64,000 bases of DNA, from assembly GCF_013782625.1 (NCBI RefSeq), contig NZ_CP056199.1, positions 638,588 to 702,587 of the forward strand, in the 5' to 3' direction. The stretch comes from Enterobacter sp. RHBSTW-00994 (GTDB taxonomy: Bacteria; Pseudomonadota; Gammaproteobacteria; Enterobacterales; Enterobacteriaceae). The position numbers and the translations under genes are program-made. How positions within the stretch are numbered: the first letter of the stretch is position 1; each line of letters opens with the position of its first letter. This document shows positions 1 to 9,598 of the stretch, piece after piece. Below the pieces are notes generated by a model. It was not told the origin of the DNA, did no database searches, and was given only the letters and a program-made list of their open reading frames with translations.

Positions 1-1782
1 GCTTTTCCAGAGTTCTTTATCGACACGCTGGACGGTTTGTTCCCCGCCAAGTTGTCCCTGAGATACACACCAGTCGGTAGACAGAGAGAGTGGCTGAGAC
101 CAGAGCTGGCCCATTTTGTAGCACTTGTCGATCCAGACAAAGTTATCCCGCGGGGCGAAATCAGCCAGCTGGAAACGTAATGGCGCAGAGTATTCACTCT
201 CTGGGAGCGGCTCGACACGGTTATCCGATACCCGCAGCAGCAGTGGCAGGCGGAAGTGGCTGCCCGAGAATGCAATCATGCTTTTCTTCTGGTCGATCGT
301 GAAGTCTTTCATCTCTTTCGGGAAGTTCCACAGGCGGATGATATCTGGCTTCCACGCGAGGATTTTCTCCCTCATATTGAGGAAAACTTCCGACAGAGAT
401 TGTCCTGACAGCGTACTGCGGCCCAGGCCAATAAAGTTATCGCCTCCCAGAATATCCAGCACGGTTGCGCCGTTGTCCATCGAGTTACGCTTGGTGGCAA
501 TAACATCCTGCTGGGGGTGATCGCCACGCAGAACAAAGAACAGGTTGCTGCGATCCTGCTTGTTCAGCGCGTCCCACGCGCTGTTTTTCATCGCCAGGTG
601 GTCGGAAGAGACCACAATCACCGTGTCTTTGAAGTATGGCGAGGCTTTAATTTTCTCGATTAACGCCGCGATATGCTCCTGACTGCAAGTGACCGCACTG
701 AATGATTTATTGTTTTTGCCATTGATATCGTAGCGTTTGCGTTTACAGGTACGTGACACAAACCCGTCAGGGTGATGGGTATCAACGGTCAGGGCAAAGA
801 GGGAGAAACGCTTACCGGAACGGGACAGCGCTTCAAACTTTTTCCAGGTTTCGTCCAGGACGGTGTCGTCGTAGAAGCCCCAGTCGTTACGATAGTTAGG
901 GTCTTCCACCGTGGTTTTTAACTCTTCCGAACCGAAGAGGTGGTCAAAACCGTGCGATCGGAGGAACACATCTTTACCGGCAAAACGCAGGTTGGCCCCT
1001 TGTACAAAGTAGTTTTCGTAACCGGAGTTTTTCAGGATATCGCCGAGGCAGATATTCTGAGGGAAGAAGCTCGACATTGACGCAGAGGCATTACCTTCAA
1101 ACGGCGCAAATAATGGGATGCCGCACTGCGAGGCCACCATACCGGCGATGGTGTAATCCGTACCGGGGAGTTGCATGGTGTGGCTGAAGTCGAGTCCTTC
1201 ATTTTTCAATGCGCCCAGTTCTGGCGTCAGATTCGGGAAGGCATCGTCATCAAAGTAGGTTCGTTCCAGACTCTCACCGTAGATGTAGACCAGATTAAGT
1301 TTTGGATGGGCAATTTGTTTCGACGGTTCTTTGTAGTAGGCGATGAAATCCGGATCGCCGTCGCGTGACTGCGATTTGACCAGCTCGGTGATCTGGTGAA
1401 ACGCCGGGCTGGCATCAACGGAGGCCAGAGCCAGAAAAAGTGCCAGCAGGCTGTAGCCAACATGATGTGGATGATGGCGACGGCGGCGCAGCACCCAGGC
1501 CAGCGTGCTAAAAATAGCCACTAACGCCAGTACGATCCCTGCACCAGGAAGGATGTACTTGCCCACACCCGCGCCGGTCAGACTGTTGGTCAGGGTATAG
1601 AGAACGGCATCATTAATACCGTCACCGGTAAAGTAATCGCTGGCATATAAGGTAATGTTTAAGACAACAAAAATACCGAGCACCACTAATGTGGCGACAA
1701 ACCACCAGGTGTTACGGCCCGCTTTCCAGGCATAAATGCCAATGGAAGCAAGGAAAAGGGTTAGGGACATCAACTCTGACAA
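1..1782 (-). CDS. opgB: Phosphoglycerol transferase I OpgB (MdoB), 3' end outside window
   Basis: Inner-membrane enzyme that transfers sn-1-phosphoglycerol from phosphatidylglycerol onto osmoregulated periplasmic glucans. I read 594 residues; the E. coli protein has about 763, so the last part of the periplasmic domain is beyond base 1. The first ~125 residues hold four hydrophobic segments (about 4-20, 27-46, 78-97, 106-123), with an RRRRHHPHH loop between the third and fourth. The sulfatase/alkaline-phosphatase-like domain follows, with the family signature [11 protein letters not shown] near residue 165 and SSDHLAM further on. I chose a TTG start at 1780-1782, preceded by GAGG, because it gives MSEL as in E. 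coli; the next ATG is four codons inside. No frameshift seen in the part read. Confidence 0.93.
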   Translation of the reverse strand, partial: MSELMSLTLFLASIGIYAWKAGRNTWWFVATLVVLGIFVVLNITLYASDYFTGDGINDAVLYTLTNSLTGAGVGKYILPGAGIVLALVAIFSTLAWVLRRRRHHPHHVGYSLLALFLALASVDASPAFHQITELVKSQSRDGDPDFIAYYKEPSKQIAHPKLNLVYIYGESLERTYFDDDAFPNLTPELGALKNEGLDFSHTMQLPGTDYTIAGMVASQCGIPLFAPFEGNASASMSSFFPQNICLGDILKNSGYENYFVQGANLRFAGKDVFLRSHGFDHLFGSEELKTTVEDPNYRNDWGFYDDTVLDETWKKFEALSRSGKRFSLFALTVDTHHPDGFVSRTCKRKRYDINGKNNKSFSAVTCSQEHIAALIEKIKASPYFKDTVIVVSSDHLAMKNSAWDALNKQDRSNLFFVLRGDHPQQDVIATKRNSMDNGATVLDILGGDNFIGLGRSTLSGQSLSEVFLNMREKILAWKPDIIRLWNFPKEMKDFTIDQKKSMIAFSGSHFRLPLLLRVSDNRVEPLPESEYSAPLRFQLADFAPRDNFVWIDKCYKMGQLWSQPLSLSTDWCVSQGQLGGEQTVQRVDKELWKS

Positions 1783-1991
1783 CAGCCTATCCTCATGACG
1801 CCAGTTTCTTAGCTGGCTAACCGATCGTTTTTTGGTAATACAATGTAATTGCGATGACGCATAGCTGCAATTTTAGTGTCACTAAAATGTGCTGTTGTTA
1901 GGATTTGGTTTAGATATTTATTTTTTTGAAGGCGGTCGCACCCCGGTGGAGGGACGCTGAGGGACTGGCAGGGGGTAAAAACGCTCAACTG

Positions 1992-2028
1992 ACGCCGCGT
2001 TGCAAGACTAACGCAATAAACGCGGCGT
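1992..2028 (-). terminator. Possible terminator downstream of yjjA
   Basis: A perfect 10-bp inverted repeat, ACGCCGCGTT / AACGCGGCGT, with a 17-nt loop lies just past the yjjA stop. On the minus strand a TTTTT run follows about nine bases after the stem, so it is not a textbook terminator. It sits in the ~270-bp gap between yjjA and opgB, which must also hold the opgB promoter. Confidence 0.4.
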
Positions 2029-2051
2029 GTTGTGACAGAAAATGGGGCGGA

Positions 2052-2537
2052 TCAGGAGATGAAGTTCATACCCTGTTTTAACACCAGATCGCAGGCTTTG
2101 GTTTTCACTTTTTTCGCCAGGGCTGAGTCCCCGATGGTGCTCAGGTTAAGCTGCTGACCATCTTTGGCATTAAGCAGACCCTGGATCCCATCCATATAGT
2201 TGGTGTCCTGTTTCTGCTCTTGCGTATCCAGACCCAGTTTGCCCAGAACCTGGTTTTTGATGTTTTGCGTGTCGGTCACTGAGGCCAGCTTTTGCTTCGC
2301 GCAATACTCTAAAATACCTGCCGCGTTATTCATCGTACCCGCGCTCAGGCTTTGCGTATTACCGCCCAACAGGCTGGTAAGCGAAGAGGCTGAAAGCCCG
2401 CCGCTCTGAGAACTGCTGCTCTCTTTGGTCAGTTCGTTCGCTGCGCTGGCCAGTGAATCCTGCCATGAAGCTGCCTGTGCGACGCCGGTAACCAGCAGTG
2501 CGCCTAATGCTGTGCTGAGAAGAAAATGCTTTTTCAT
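2052..2537 (-). CDS. yjjA: YjjA family secreted protein (DUF2501)
   Basis: A 161-residue protein of unknown function matching enterobacterial YjjA. Residues 1-22 form a clear signal peptide (MKKHFLLSTALGALL, ending VAQA before ASWQD), so it is expected in the periplasm. The mature part is rich in Ser, Gln and Leu, has two cysteines (in EYCAKQ and KACDLV) that could form a disulfide, and shows no catalytic motif I recognise. It lies downstream of dnaT-dnaC on the same strand with an 85-bp gap, the same order as in E. coli. Confidence 0.85.
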   Translation of the reverse strand: MKKHFLLSTALGALLVTGVAQAASWQDSLASAANELTKESSSSQSGGLSASSLTSLLGGNTQSLSAGTMNNAAGILEYCAKQKLASVTDTQNIKNQVLGKLGLDTQEQKQDTNYMDGIQGLLNAKDGQQLNLSTIGDSALAKKVKTKACDLVLKQGMNFIS

Positions 2538-2622
2538 AATAGCCTACTCGAACAAAGACCCTTATCGGGCTGGAAGTGGCTCAGTATATACCTCCGGGCC
2601 ACCCGCACTTCCTGGAAATATC

Positions 2623-3360
2623 CTAATACTCTTTGCCGGTTACGCGGCTACGGTAGCTTTCCCAGTCAAAAATTATATAGAGACTATTGCCGAGCTTCAT
2701 GCGATCCATGACGCGCTCACCCAGCAAGCGTGTCATCTCATCGATATTGTGGTTGGTCAGCATCCCGGTCGGGCGCTTTGACGACGATCGACGGTCAACA
2801 ATTTGGTTAATAATCACCTTTTCATAACGTGATTCGGTCTGAACGCCAATCTCGTCAATGACCAGTAAATCCACATTGCTGAGATCGTTGAGCAGTTGCT
2901 CTTCGCTGGTCTCACGGTTGCTGAATGTGTCTTTCATGGCTGACATGATGTCGGCAACGGTAATAATCAGAACCGATTTTCCGCGCAACAGCAGCTCATT
3001 GCAGATGGCGGCCGCGAGATGGTTTTTCCCGGTTCCAGGTTTACCGCTAAAAATAAAGCTGGCAATGTTGCCGTCAAACTCGTCCACATACTGACGGGCC
3101 AGATTGAGGGCGTTCATTTGCCCCTGAGACTCGACTTTGTAATTATCAAAGGAGCAATTCTGGTGCAGGGGACGGATGCCTGAGCGGTTGAAGGTGCGCT
3201 GCATTTTCATGGCGCGATTTTCGCGGGCAAGGGCGGCTGCGCGGATCTCGCCCTGTTCTTTTTGCCAGGCCAGTAACTCTTCACCGGTGGTGAAAGCGGG
3301 TTTTACGTTGGCTGGCATCATTTTTTGCAGCCGTTTCATCAGGTCGCCGACGTTTTTCAT
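2623..3360 (-). CDS. dnaC: DnaC, helicase loader
   Basis: AAA+ ATPase that loads the DnaB replicative helicase at oriC and, with PriA/PriB/DnaT, at restarted forks. The 245 residues match E. coli DnaC almost throughout. Visible motifs are Walker [11 protein letters not shown] (about 105-114), Walker B LLVIDE (165-170) and the C-terminal RVMDRM arginine region; the N-terminal ~50 residues form the DnaB-binding part. Its ATG overlaps the end of dnaT by four bases, so the two are translationally coupled. Confidence 0.97.
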   Translation of the reverse strand: MKNVGDLMKRLQKMMPANVKPAFTTGEELLAWQKEQGEIRAAALARENRAMKMQRTFNRSGIRPLHQNCSFDNYKVESQGQMNALNLARQYVDEFDGNIASFIFSGKPGTGKNHLAAAICNELLLRGKSVLIITVADIMSAMKDTFSNRETSEEQLLNDLSNVDLLVIDEIGVQTESRYEKVIINQIVDRRSSSKRPTGMLTNHNIDEMTRLLGERVMDRMKLGNSLYIIFDWESYRSRVTGKEY

Positions 3361-3902
3361 TTCGCACCTCGGAATCCATGGGGGATCTGTTTATCCGGTT
3401 CTGAAAAAGCGTTGATATCGCGTTTAGCCTGGCCACCGCTATTGGCGCGGTTGATCTGGATACTGCGCGCGAGTTTCTGCTGCCATTGAATATGATGGAA
3501 TACTTTGCCTTCAGCCTGCCAGTACGCCGTAAATGCAGCCAGCTCTTCTGGCGTCACCGGCTGTGAGAGTGCAATGCCCCATAATGCGGCCTGCCGCTGA
3601 AAATCAGCATCGGGCTGCCATCCTGCGTACATGGCAAATTTTCCCATAGGAATGGCAACGGGAGCACTGCCTGGCTCTTCAAAGAATTGTGTATCCAGAG
3701 TCACATCACTCACCGGACGTGACAAACGCGACTCTATGTCTAAAAGCTGGGCCAGACGTTCCGGCGTTACCGCGTAAAACGCAGGGGCGTTGTCCGCAAA
3801 TACCGCGACTGTGCCGCCTTCGGCGTTGGTCAGGACGCCACGGGGATCGCGCATAAAGGCATCAATGCCAGCGATGCTGGTGGTCAGAATTCTGGAAGAC
3901 AT
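3357..3902 (-). CDS. dnaT: DnaT, primosomal protein
   Basis: Primosomal protein i, which works with PriA, PriB and DnaC to restart collapsed forks. The protein has 181 residues (E. coli 179). The conserved blocks [30 protein letters not shown] and [11 protein letters not shown] are present; the last belongs to the C-terminal DNA-binding region. The middle linker is more divergent, as usual. It is the first gene of dnaT-dnaC and runs into dnaC through an ATGA overlap. Confidence 0.95.
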   Translation of the reverse strand: MSSRILTTSIAGIDAFMRDPRGVLTNAEGGTVAVFADNAPAFYAVTPERLAQLLDIESRLSRPVSDVTLDTQFFEEPGSAPVAIPMGKFAMYAGWQPDADFQRQAALWGIALSQPVTPEELAAFTAYWQAEGKVFHHIQWQQKLARSIQINRANSGGQAKRDINAFSEPDKQIPHGFRGAK

Positions 3903-3972
3903 ACACTATCTCAACTGGGTTACTACGGGCGTGATATGGGCTTATGGTAGCACAGAGATAAAGGGGGGAGCA

Positions 3973-4001
3973 GGGGGGATATTCGGGACGAATACCCTCC
4001 C
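3973..4001. terminator. GC-rich hairpin between ohr and dnaT
   Basis: TATTCG/CGAATA (3980-3985 and 3989-3994) is extended by G-rich and C-rich flanks, giving a strong but imperfect hairpin just past the ohr stop. No T-run follows directly on either strand, so a terminator role for ohr is possible but unproven. Confidence 0.3.
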
Positions 4002-4027
4002 CCAACGGAAGAGGGTATGTGGCAGGA

Positions 4028-4456
4028 TTACGCGATGATGTTCAGTGTAACGTCGATATTGCCGCGAGTTGCGTTGGAGTACGGACAAACAATGTGGGCC
4101 GCATCAACCAGTTTTTTGGCTTCAGCAGGGTCCATACCTTCAACGTGGATGTTCAGTTTTGCTTCAATGCCAAAACCGGTTGGCAGTGGACCAATGCCAA
4201 CTTCACCTTCGATGAACGCATCTTTCGGCAGGGCGAATTTGTCACGTGCCGCGACGAATTTCATTGCGCCCAGGAAGCAAGCAGAATAACCCGCCGCAAA
4301 CAGCTGCTCAGGGTTAGTGACTTCACCACCCATGCCGCCCATCTCTTTTGGGACACCCAGTTTCACATCCAGTACGCCATCGGAAGAGGTTGCACGGCCA
4401 TCACGGCCTCCGGTTGCTTTGGCTTTGGCAGTGTAGACAACTTTTTCTAAAGACAT
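4028..4456 (-). CDS. ohr: Organic hydroperoxide resistance protein Ohr
   Basis: Thiol peroxidase of the Ohr/OsmC family that reduces fatty-acid and other organic hydroperoxides using lipoylated partners. In 142 residues it carries both family cysteines: the peroxidatic Cys60 in YSACFLGA and the resolving Cys124 in [13 protein letters not shown], plus the active-site Arg18 and Glu50. The [13 protein letters not shown] signature separates Ohr from OsmC. A GAGGAACC ribosome site precedes the ATG. It lies 84 bp downstream of an ohrR-type regulator on the same strand. E. coli K-12 lacks this pair here, so it is an insertion between dnaT and yjjB. Confidence 0.93.
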   Translation of the reverse strand: MSLEKVVYTAKAKATGGRDGRATSSDGVLDVKLGVPKEMGGMGGEVTNPEQLFAAGYSACFLGAMKFVAARDKFALPKDAFIEGEVGIGPLPTGFGIEAKLNIHVEGMDPAEAKKLVDAAHIVCPYSNATRGNIDVTLNIIA

Positions 4457-4494
4457 GGCAGGTTCCTCATCTTACGTTTATGTGTGCTATTAAA

Positions 4495-4508
4495 TAGCGT
4501 GCGATATA
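4495..4508. promoter_or_regulatory. Candidate OhrR-binding motif before ohr
   Basis: TAGCGTGCGATATA here and TAGTGCGCGATATA at 5008-5021, upstream of ohrR, agree at 12 of 14 positions. This copy overlaps a GCTATT-A-AATAGC palindrome at 4486-4498. A motif shared only by the two promoter regions of a regulator and its target suggests the operator. This is inference; the half-site does not come from a published enterobacterial OhrR site that I can recall. Confidence 0.45.
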
Positions 4509-4540
4509 TGTGTGTAAATAAATACGCGTAAAGTATAGCC

Positions 4541-4993
4541 TTACGCGTGCTGTAGTTGATGCCGCAAAAGCTCAAGTTGCTGTTTGAGTGCCAGCATGGT
4601 CGTGGTATCACATTGTGCTGCACAGCCCACGGCGTGCGGGATACCTTTCGCTTGCTGTTGTAGCGCACGTCCCGCATCACTCAGTGTCACTGCGACCTGA
4701 CGTTCGTCCTTACGAGAGCGCTGGCGGCTGATCAACCCTGCGCTTTCCAGACGTTTGAGCAGCGGCGTTAATGTTGCTGAATCAAGAAACAGACGTTCAC
4801 CGATATCCGACACCGTAATATCATCCTGCTCCCAAAGTACCAGCATCACCAGATATTGTGGGTAAGTCAGGTTAAGCGGAGCCAGCAGTTGCCGGTACAG
4901 CTTGTTAAGCGCCAGGTTTGCCGAGTAAAGGGCAAAACAGAGCTGGTTATCCAGCAGAAGCGCGGCGGTGGTGTCTTTCGTCTGTGTGTTCAT
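4541..4993 (-). CDS. ohrR: MarR-family organic peroxide sensor, OhrR-like
   Basis: A 150-residue winged-helix MarR-family repressor. The N-terminal Cys19 ([10 protein letters not shown]) sits where OhrR proteins carry their peroxide-sensing cysteine, and the aromatic residues around [15 protein letters not shown] fit the OhrR dimer pocket. The recognition helix region is [13 protein letters not shown] and the wing follows with [14 protein letters not shown]. In the family, oxidation of the cysteine releases DNA and derepresses ohr. It is upstream of ohr on the same strand with 84 bp between, where a motif also found in its own promoter recurs. Function assigned from the cysteine and neighbour. 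Confidence 0.88.
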   Translation of the reverse strand: MNTQTKDTTAALLLDNQLCFALYSANLALNKLYRQLLAPLNLTYPQYLVMLVLWEQDDITVSDIGERLFLDSATLTPLLKRLESAGLISRQRSRKDERQVAVTLSDAGRALQQQAKGIPHAVGCAAQCDTTTMLALKQQLELLRHQLQHA

Positions 4994-5007
4994 GAGATAA
5001 ATATAGG

Positions 5008-5021
5008 TAGTGCGCGATATA
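5008..5021. promoter_or_regulatory. Candidate OhrR-binding motif before ohrR
   Basis: TAGTGCGCGATATA, 15 bp upstream of the ohrR start codon, is the second copy of the motif seen before ohr. Its position fits autorepression. Confidence 0.45.
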
Positions 5022-5034
5022 ATTGCAAGCGATT

Positions 5035-5676
5035 TTATGGGCAGGTATAACGCAGGGCAACCTGAACGGCCATTTTGCGATAGTGCTGACGCTGGGCATG
5101 TTCGTCTGCACCCTCTTCAAACAACAAGGTAAAGGTATAGCTGTTGGCTACGTAGTGGAAACTGAAGCTACTGATGAGACGGTGAAGATCGCGGGCGTCT
5201 ACCGTTTGGTTGAACAGCTGCTTTTCTTTTCCCCGGCGCAGGATTTCCTCCAGCAGTTCAAGGGCGCTGCGGTTAACCTGACGTAGGTAGCTGGACTGCT
5301 GCATAAAGCGACCACGCTGCATGTTTTCCATGCAGATAATGCGAATATAGTCCGGGTGATCGGCATGGTAATCAAAGGTCGTTTCCACCAGATGTACCAG
5401 CGCTTCAACGGGAGGCATTCCGGAAAGGCTAAGACGTTTTTCACTGGCACGGATCTGGGTGTAAACATACTCAAGCGCCAGCAGATAAAGGTTTTCTTTC
5501 GTCTTGAAATGATAAACGACCATCCGCTTGGTGGTCTCTGCTTTTTCAGCAATCTGCTCCATACGTGCACCATTCAGCCCATATTCAGCAAAGAGCGCAA
5601 TGGCGCTCTGAAAAATTTTATCCTTCAGGCTGGAAGCTTCATTGTGCTCAGGGGATTCACTGCCAGAGTTAGCCAC
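5035..5676 (-). CDS. TetR/AcrR family regulator, target unknown
   Basis: A 213-residue one-component regulator. The N-terminal TetR helix-turn-helix is clear at about residues 19-65 ([16 protein letters not shown], then [19 protein letters not shown] and [11 protein letters not shown]). The C-terminal ligand domain has the general look of the YcdC/RutR group but I do not recognise a specific member. It lies 67 bp downstream of yjjB on the same strand and upstream of ohrR, so it could be cotranscribed with yjjPB or stand alone. Possible targets are itself, yjjPB or ohr. It is not at this place in E. coli K-12. Confidence 0.85.
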   Translation of the reverse strand: MANSGSESPEHNEASSLKDKIFQSAIALFAEYGLNGARMEQIAEKAETTKRMVVYHFKTKENLYLLALEYVYTQIRASEKRLSLSGMPPVEALVHLVETTFDYHADHPDYIRIICMENMQRGRFMQQSSYLRQVNRSALELLEEILRRGKEKQLFNQTVDARDLHRLISSFSFHYVANSYTFTLLFEEGADEHAQRQHYRKMAVQVALRYTCP

Positions 5677-5743
5677 ATCCTTTCCTTATCGTCACCAAAC
5701 GCAATGCAGGGATTATCACCATGGCAGCGTGAGAACACAAATT

Positions 5744-6984
<1,241 letters not shown>

Positions 6985-7402
6985 GTAGTGCCCTGAAAAA
7001 GAAGAAGGATAGCTTGCCTGATGGCCCTGAATGTTTACTTTTAGCACAAAGTGCAGACCCCCGTGCTCTGGGTCAGATCAATATTTATGCAAACAGTTAC
7101 ACGAATGATGAGAGCAAACAGCGTGTTTTATTATTTTTGGTGTGAATATTTTTAATGAGTAATATAGATTTTTTGTATTTAGTTTTTCTAATTTTATATT
7201 TTCATTTTTTTAATGTTGTTTTAATTAAATCTGATTGTCATTTGTGAGATATTAATTCCGTTTTGGGCAATTCTTAATTCATCAAGTGTTATCTCAATGT
7301 CTGTTTTTGTTAATCAGTTTGAGATTCAGGGACGAAAAACGTTTTACCTTGATGTATTTTCACTTTATTAAAAAGTAAATGATGAATGGACTCGGAGGAA
7401 CT
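6985..7402. other. AT-rich divergent promoter region, yjjPB and yjjQ-bglJ
   Basis: About 420 bp without a gene. From about 7,130 to 7,380 the DNA is strongly AT-rich with many A and T tracts, unlike the neighbouring genes. In E. coli the yjjQ-bglJ promoter is silenced by H-NS and relieved by LeuO, and this sequence has the composition expected for that. I see no clean operator palindrome. Confidence 0.6.
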
Positions 7403-8140
7403 ATGTTGCCATTGAAGGGTAGGCACGCCGTTGTAATCAGTAAAATACCCGTTATGCAAACTGGGCTTGGCGGTGTAATGGCGTGCAATTTTCCAGATTA
7501 TGAACTGACCTATTGCCGCTCACAGCAAGAGCTGACTTTACTGCAGTTACGTCGGGCAGGCGTTATTATTGCTGATATTTCAGGTGATTATATCAACCCG
7601 CGCGGAGCCCTCGAGCAATACTATGGGTTATTGAATCAATACAGGGAAATTCACTGGATATTCTTAGTCTCTCGCCCCCTCTATTCGATAGCCGTTGAGT
7701 TGCTTATGCGTCCTGAGAGCACCCTGCTTTCCGATATGGAACCCATTGAAGGGGTAGTCAGCGCGATACGCGCCGGGAGTAAACGTTCTGAGCGCATTAG
7801 CCAGACGCTATTAATCCCCGATTGCCCCGACGTCGATGAGGAGAGTGAGACACTTATTACGCTCACACATTCTGAACGCAAGGTGCTGCGTTTGCTGGGT
7901 AAGGGGTGGGGAATAAATCAAATAGCAACGTTGCTTAAGAAGAGTAATAAGACAATTAGCGCTCAGAAAAACAGCGCAATGCGTCGATTGTCACTGCGCA
8001 GTAATGCGGATATGTATGCGTGGATTAGCAGTACACAGGGAATGAGAGAGCTGAGTTTAATTTCAGCCTATGGAGAGTTTGAGGAATGGAAAAGACCATT
8101 ACACCAAGACATATTGCAGTCATCGAAAATTGCGCAATGA
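7403..8140 (+). CDS. yjjQ: YjjQ, LuxR-type transcription regulator
   Basis: A 245-residue regulator with an N-terminal receiver-like domain lacking an obvious phospho-acceptor setting and a C-terminal LuxR/FixJ helix-turn-helix ([20 protein letters not shown], then [17 protein letters not shown]). E. coli YjjQ represses motility and capsule genes. I start at the ATG at 7403 because GGAGGAAC lies just before it and [19 protein letters not shown] matches the E. coli N-terminus; an upstream in-frame ATG at 7379 lacks such a site. It overlaps bglJ by 55 bp, so the two are one operon. Confidence 0.88.
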   Translation: MLPLKGRHAVVISKIPVMQTGLGGVMACNFPDYELTYCRSQQELTLLQLRRAGVIIADISGDYINPRGALEQYYGLLNQYREIHWIFLVSRPLYSIAVELLMRPESTLLSDMEPIEGVVSAIRAGSKRSERISQTLLIPDCPDVDEESETLITLTHSERKVLRLLGKGWGINQIATLLKKSNKTISAQKNSAMRRLSLRSNADMYAWISSTQGMRELSLISAYGEFEEWKRPLHQDILQSSKIAQ

Positions 8141-8772
8141 GTGCTGTTGGGCTGAAGCATCTTTTTGCTCAGCCTCCACTTAGCCATTATCAGTTACATC
8201 TGTTTAATAAATTCGACAGTTTTAACGCGCAGCTTCCCCATACTCCTTTTTTTTCGGTGATTTACTCACTTTCTGATGCTCGTGAGGAACGTCGTAATTG
8301 TTTGGCATATTTGCGGGATCTTGCTTTTACCCACGGTGACATTCAGCGGATTGTCCTGGCGGCAGATGAGATGGAGGCGAAGCTGATCAGTCACCTTTCT
8401 CCTGCTCGCCTGCATGGCATCATCAGTAAATCCGTGTCTCTTAATCATCTGCTTGAGGGGCTGGTGATGTTACTCAGCGAAACACGCCGAGTGAATGACA
8501 ACATGATCAACCATTGGTATGTGAGTCAGAATCGAATGCTGAGCCCAACTGAACGGGCGATTTTACGATACATGTCGTTTGGGTATTCCATCCCTGAAAT
8601 TGCAGAGCAACTCGAACGTAACATTAAGACCATTCGCGCGCATAAGTTTAACGCGATGGTAAAACTAGGTGTCAATTCTGATGTGGGGTTGCTGGATGCG
8701 GCAGATATACTGACGCATCTTCCGGCGGTAGATTTTCGTCGTGTAGCGTTAACTGTTCCAGCTTTCTCTTAA
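8086..8772 (+). CDS. bglJ: BglJ, LuxR-type partner of RcsB
   Basis: A 228-residue LuxR-type regulator (E. coli BglJ 225). The C-terminal helix-turn-helix reads [20 protein letters not shown] and then [20 protein letters not shown], almost as in E. coli BglJ; the N-terminal domain is more divergent. In E. coli, BglJ forms a heterodimer with RcsB and activates bgl, leuO and other genes independently of RcsB phosphorylation. Translation begins inside the end of yjjQ (55-bp overlap). Confidence 0.85.
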   Translation: MEKTITPRHIAVIENCAMSAVGLKHLFAQPPLSHYQLHLFNKFDSFNAQLPHTPFFSVIYSLSDAREERRNCLAYLRDLAFTHGDIQRIVLAADEMEAKLISHLSPARLHGIISKSVSLNHLLEGLVMLLSETRRVNDNMINHWYVSQNRMLSPTERAILRYMSFGYSIPEIAEQLERNIKTIRAHKFNAMVKLGVNSDVGLLDAADILTHLPAVDFRRVALTVPAFS

Positions 8773-8810
8773 CAATTTTGCCGCGCGCCAGACCTGTTTT
8801 GGCGTCGTGG

Positions 8811-9269
8811 CTAAATGCAGACATCCACCCATTTCGCTGATGTCAGTTCGGCCATTCTTTCCGGCGAAATACGCACTGCACTGTGTATCCCGCCACCGGC
8901 AGGTAACACTTCTGAATACTGTTTTAACGATATATCACAGTACACTGCCAGCGGATTTTCCAGTCCGAAAGGGCATACTCCTCCAACCGGATGTCCGGTC
9001 ACGATGACCACTTCATCGCTACTGAGCATGCGCGCCTTCGCGCCAAACGTGTCTTTCAATTTTTTGTTATCCAGACGAGCGTCCCCTTTTGCGACAACCA
9101 GAATCACTTCATTTTTAACTTTTAGCGATAACGTCTTGGCTATTTGACCTGGTTCAACGCGGTGAGCGGCAGCGGCCAGAGCAACAGTGGCTGTGCTTTG
9201 ATTGAGCTCTATCACCTCAATATCCGGAGCGTTGTCGGCAAAAAATTGCTGTACAGACTGCAAACTCAT
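8811..9269 (-). CDS. YbaK/EbsC-type aminoacyl-tRNA deacylase
   Basis: A 152-residue single-domain protein of the YbaK/ProX (INS-like) editing family, which hydrolyses mischarged aminoacyl-tRNAs such as Cys- or Ala-tRNA(Pro). Family features are AKTLSLKVKNEVILVVAKGD with its catalytic lysine region, GHPVGGVCPFG, and the closing GGGIHSAVRISPERM. Which tRNA it edits cannot be read from sequence. It converges on bglJ with a 38-bp gap, and neither it nor the following PTS gene is at this place in E. coli K-12. Confidence 0.87.
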   Translation of the reverse strand: MSLQSVQQFFADNAPDIEVIELNQSTATVALAAAAHRVEPGQIAKTLSLKVKNEVILVVAKGDARLDNKKLKDTFGAKARMLSSDEVVIVTGHPVGGVCPFGLENPLAVYCDISLKQYSEVLPAGGGIHSAVRISPERMAELTSAKWVDVCI

Positions 9270-9387
9270 TGTTTCCTCCTGACAAATATCCTGCGTAATC
9301 TGTCATAAGAAATTATGCTCTGTAAATATCTCTTAAGTAACAAATATCCCATATGGCCGATTTCTGGATCGCCTTCACATTCACAGA

Positions 9388-9408
9388 AACCGGTTACAGT
9401 AACCGGTT
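9388..9408. promoter_or_regulatory. Perfect 21-bp palindrome, AscG/LacI-type operator
   Basis: Arms AACCGGTTAC and GTAACCGGTT flank a central A, so the whole 21 bp is a perfect palindrome made of two AACCGGTT cores. The left core with its flank, AGAAACCGGTTACA, matches the E. coli AscG box TGAAACCGGTTTCA at 12 of 14 bases. It is about 190 bp upstream of the PTS IIC start. A LacI/GalR-family repressor of the AscG type is the likely reader; no such gene is in the window. Confidence 0.65.
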
Positions 9409-9477
9409 GCAGAAGCGTGAAAGGGAGATTAATACTGATGCTGTAACTTCCCCTGTATCCAATAATAAGAGCAAATT

Positions 9478-9585
9478 ATGAAACCATTCCGTTTGAGCTG
9501 TACCGCTGGTACAAGAGCCAGCAAGGTTGTGAAGCTGATTTATGGAACAACGTGTGGCGTGAATACGCCCGATACAAACGTCTGA
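9478..9585 (+). other. Short leader ORF (35 codons), low support
   Basis: An ATG at 9478 with weak AAGAG upstream opens 35 codons (MKPFRLSCTAGTR...) ending just before the IIC ribosome site. The composition is not convincing. The alternative frame over the same DNA, from about 9486 to 9632, reads far more like a protein (PFELYRWYKSQQ, then WREYARYKRLTGDLL) but lacks a start. One extra base near 9480 would join ATG to that frame. A frameshifted small gene or a leader peptide are both possible. Confidence 0.25.
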
Positions 9586-9598
9586 CAGGAGATCTGCT

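Larger units (their letters stand above)
9270..9598. promoter_or_regulatory. Divergent regulatory region before the PTS IIC gene
   Basis: A 329-bp gap separating the deacylase gene from the IIC gene. It holds a 21-bp palindromic operator (9388-9408, listed separately) and, between 9440 and 9600, sequence that reads like coding DNA in one frame but has no start codon there (see findings). No clean sigma-70 promoter stood out. Confidence 0.6.
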
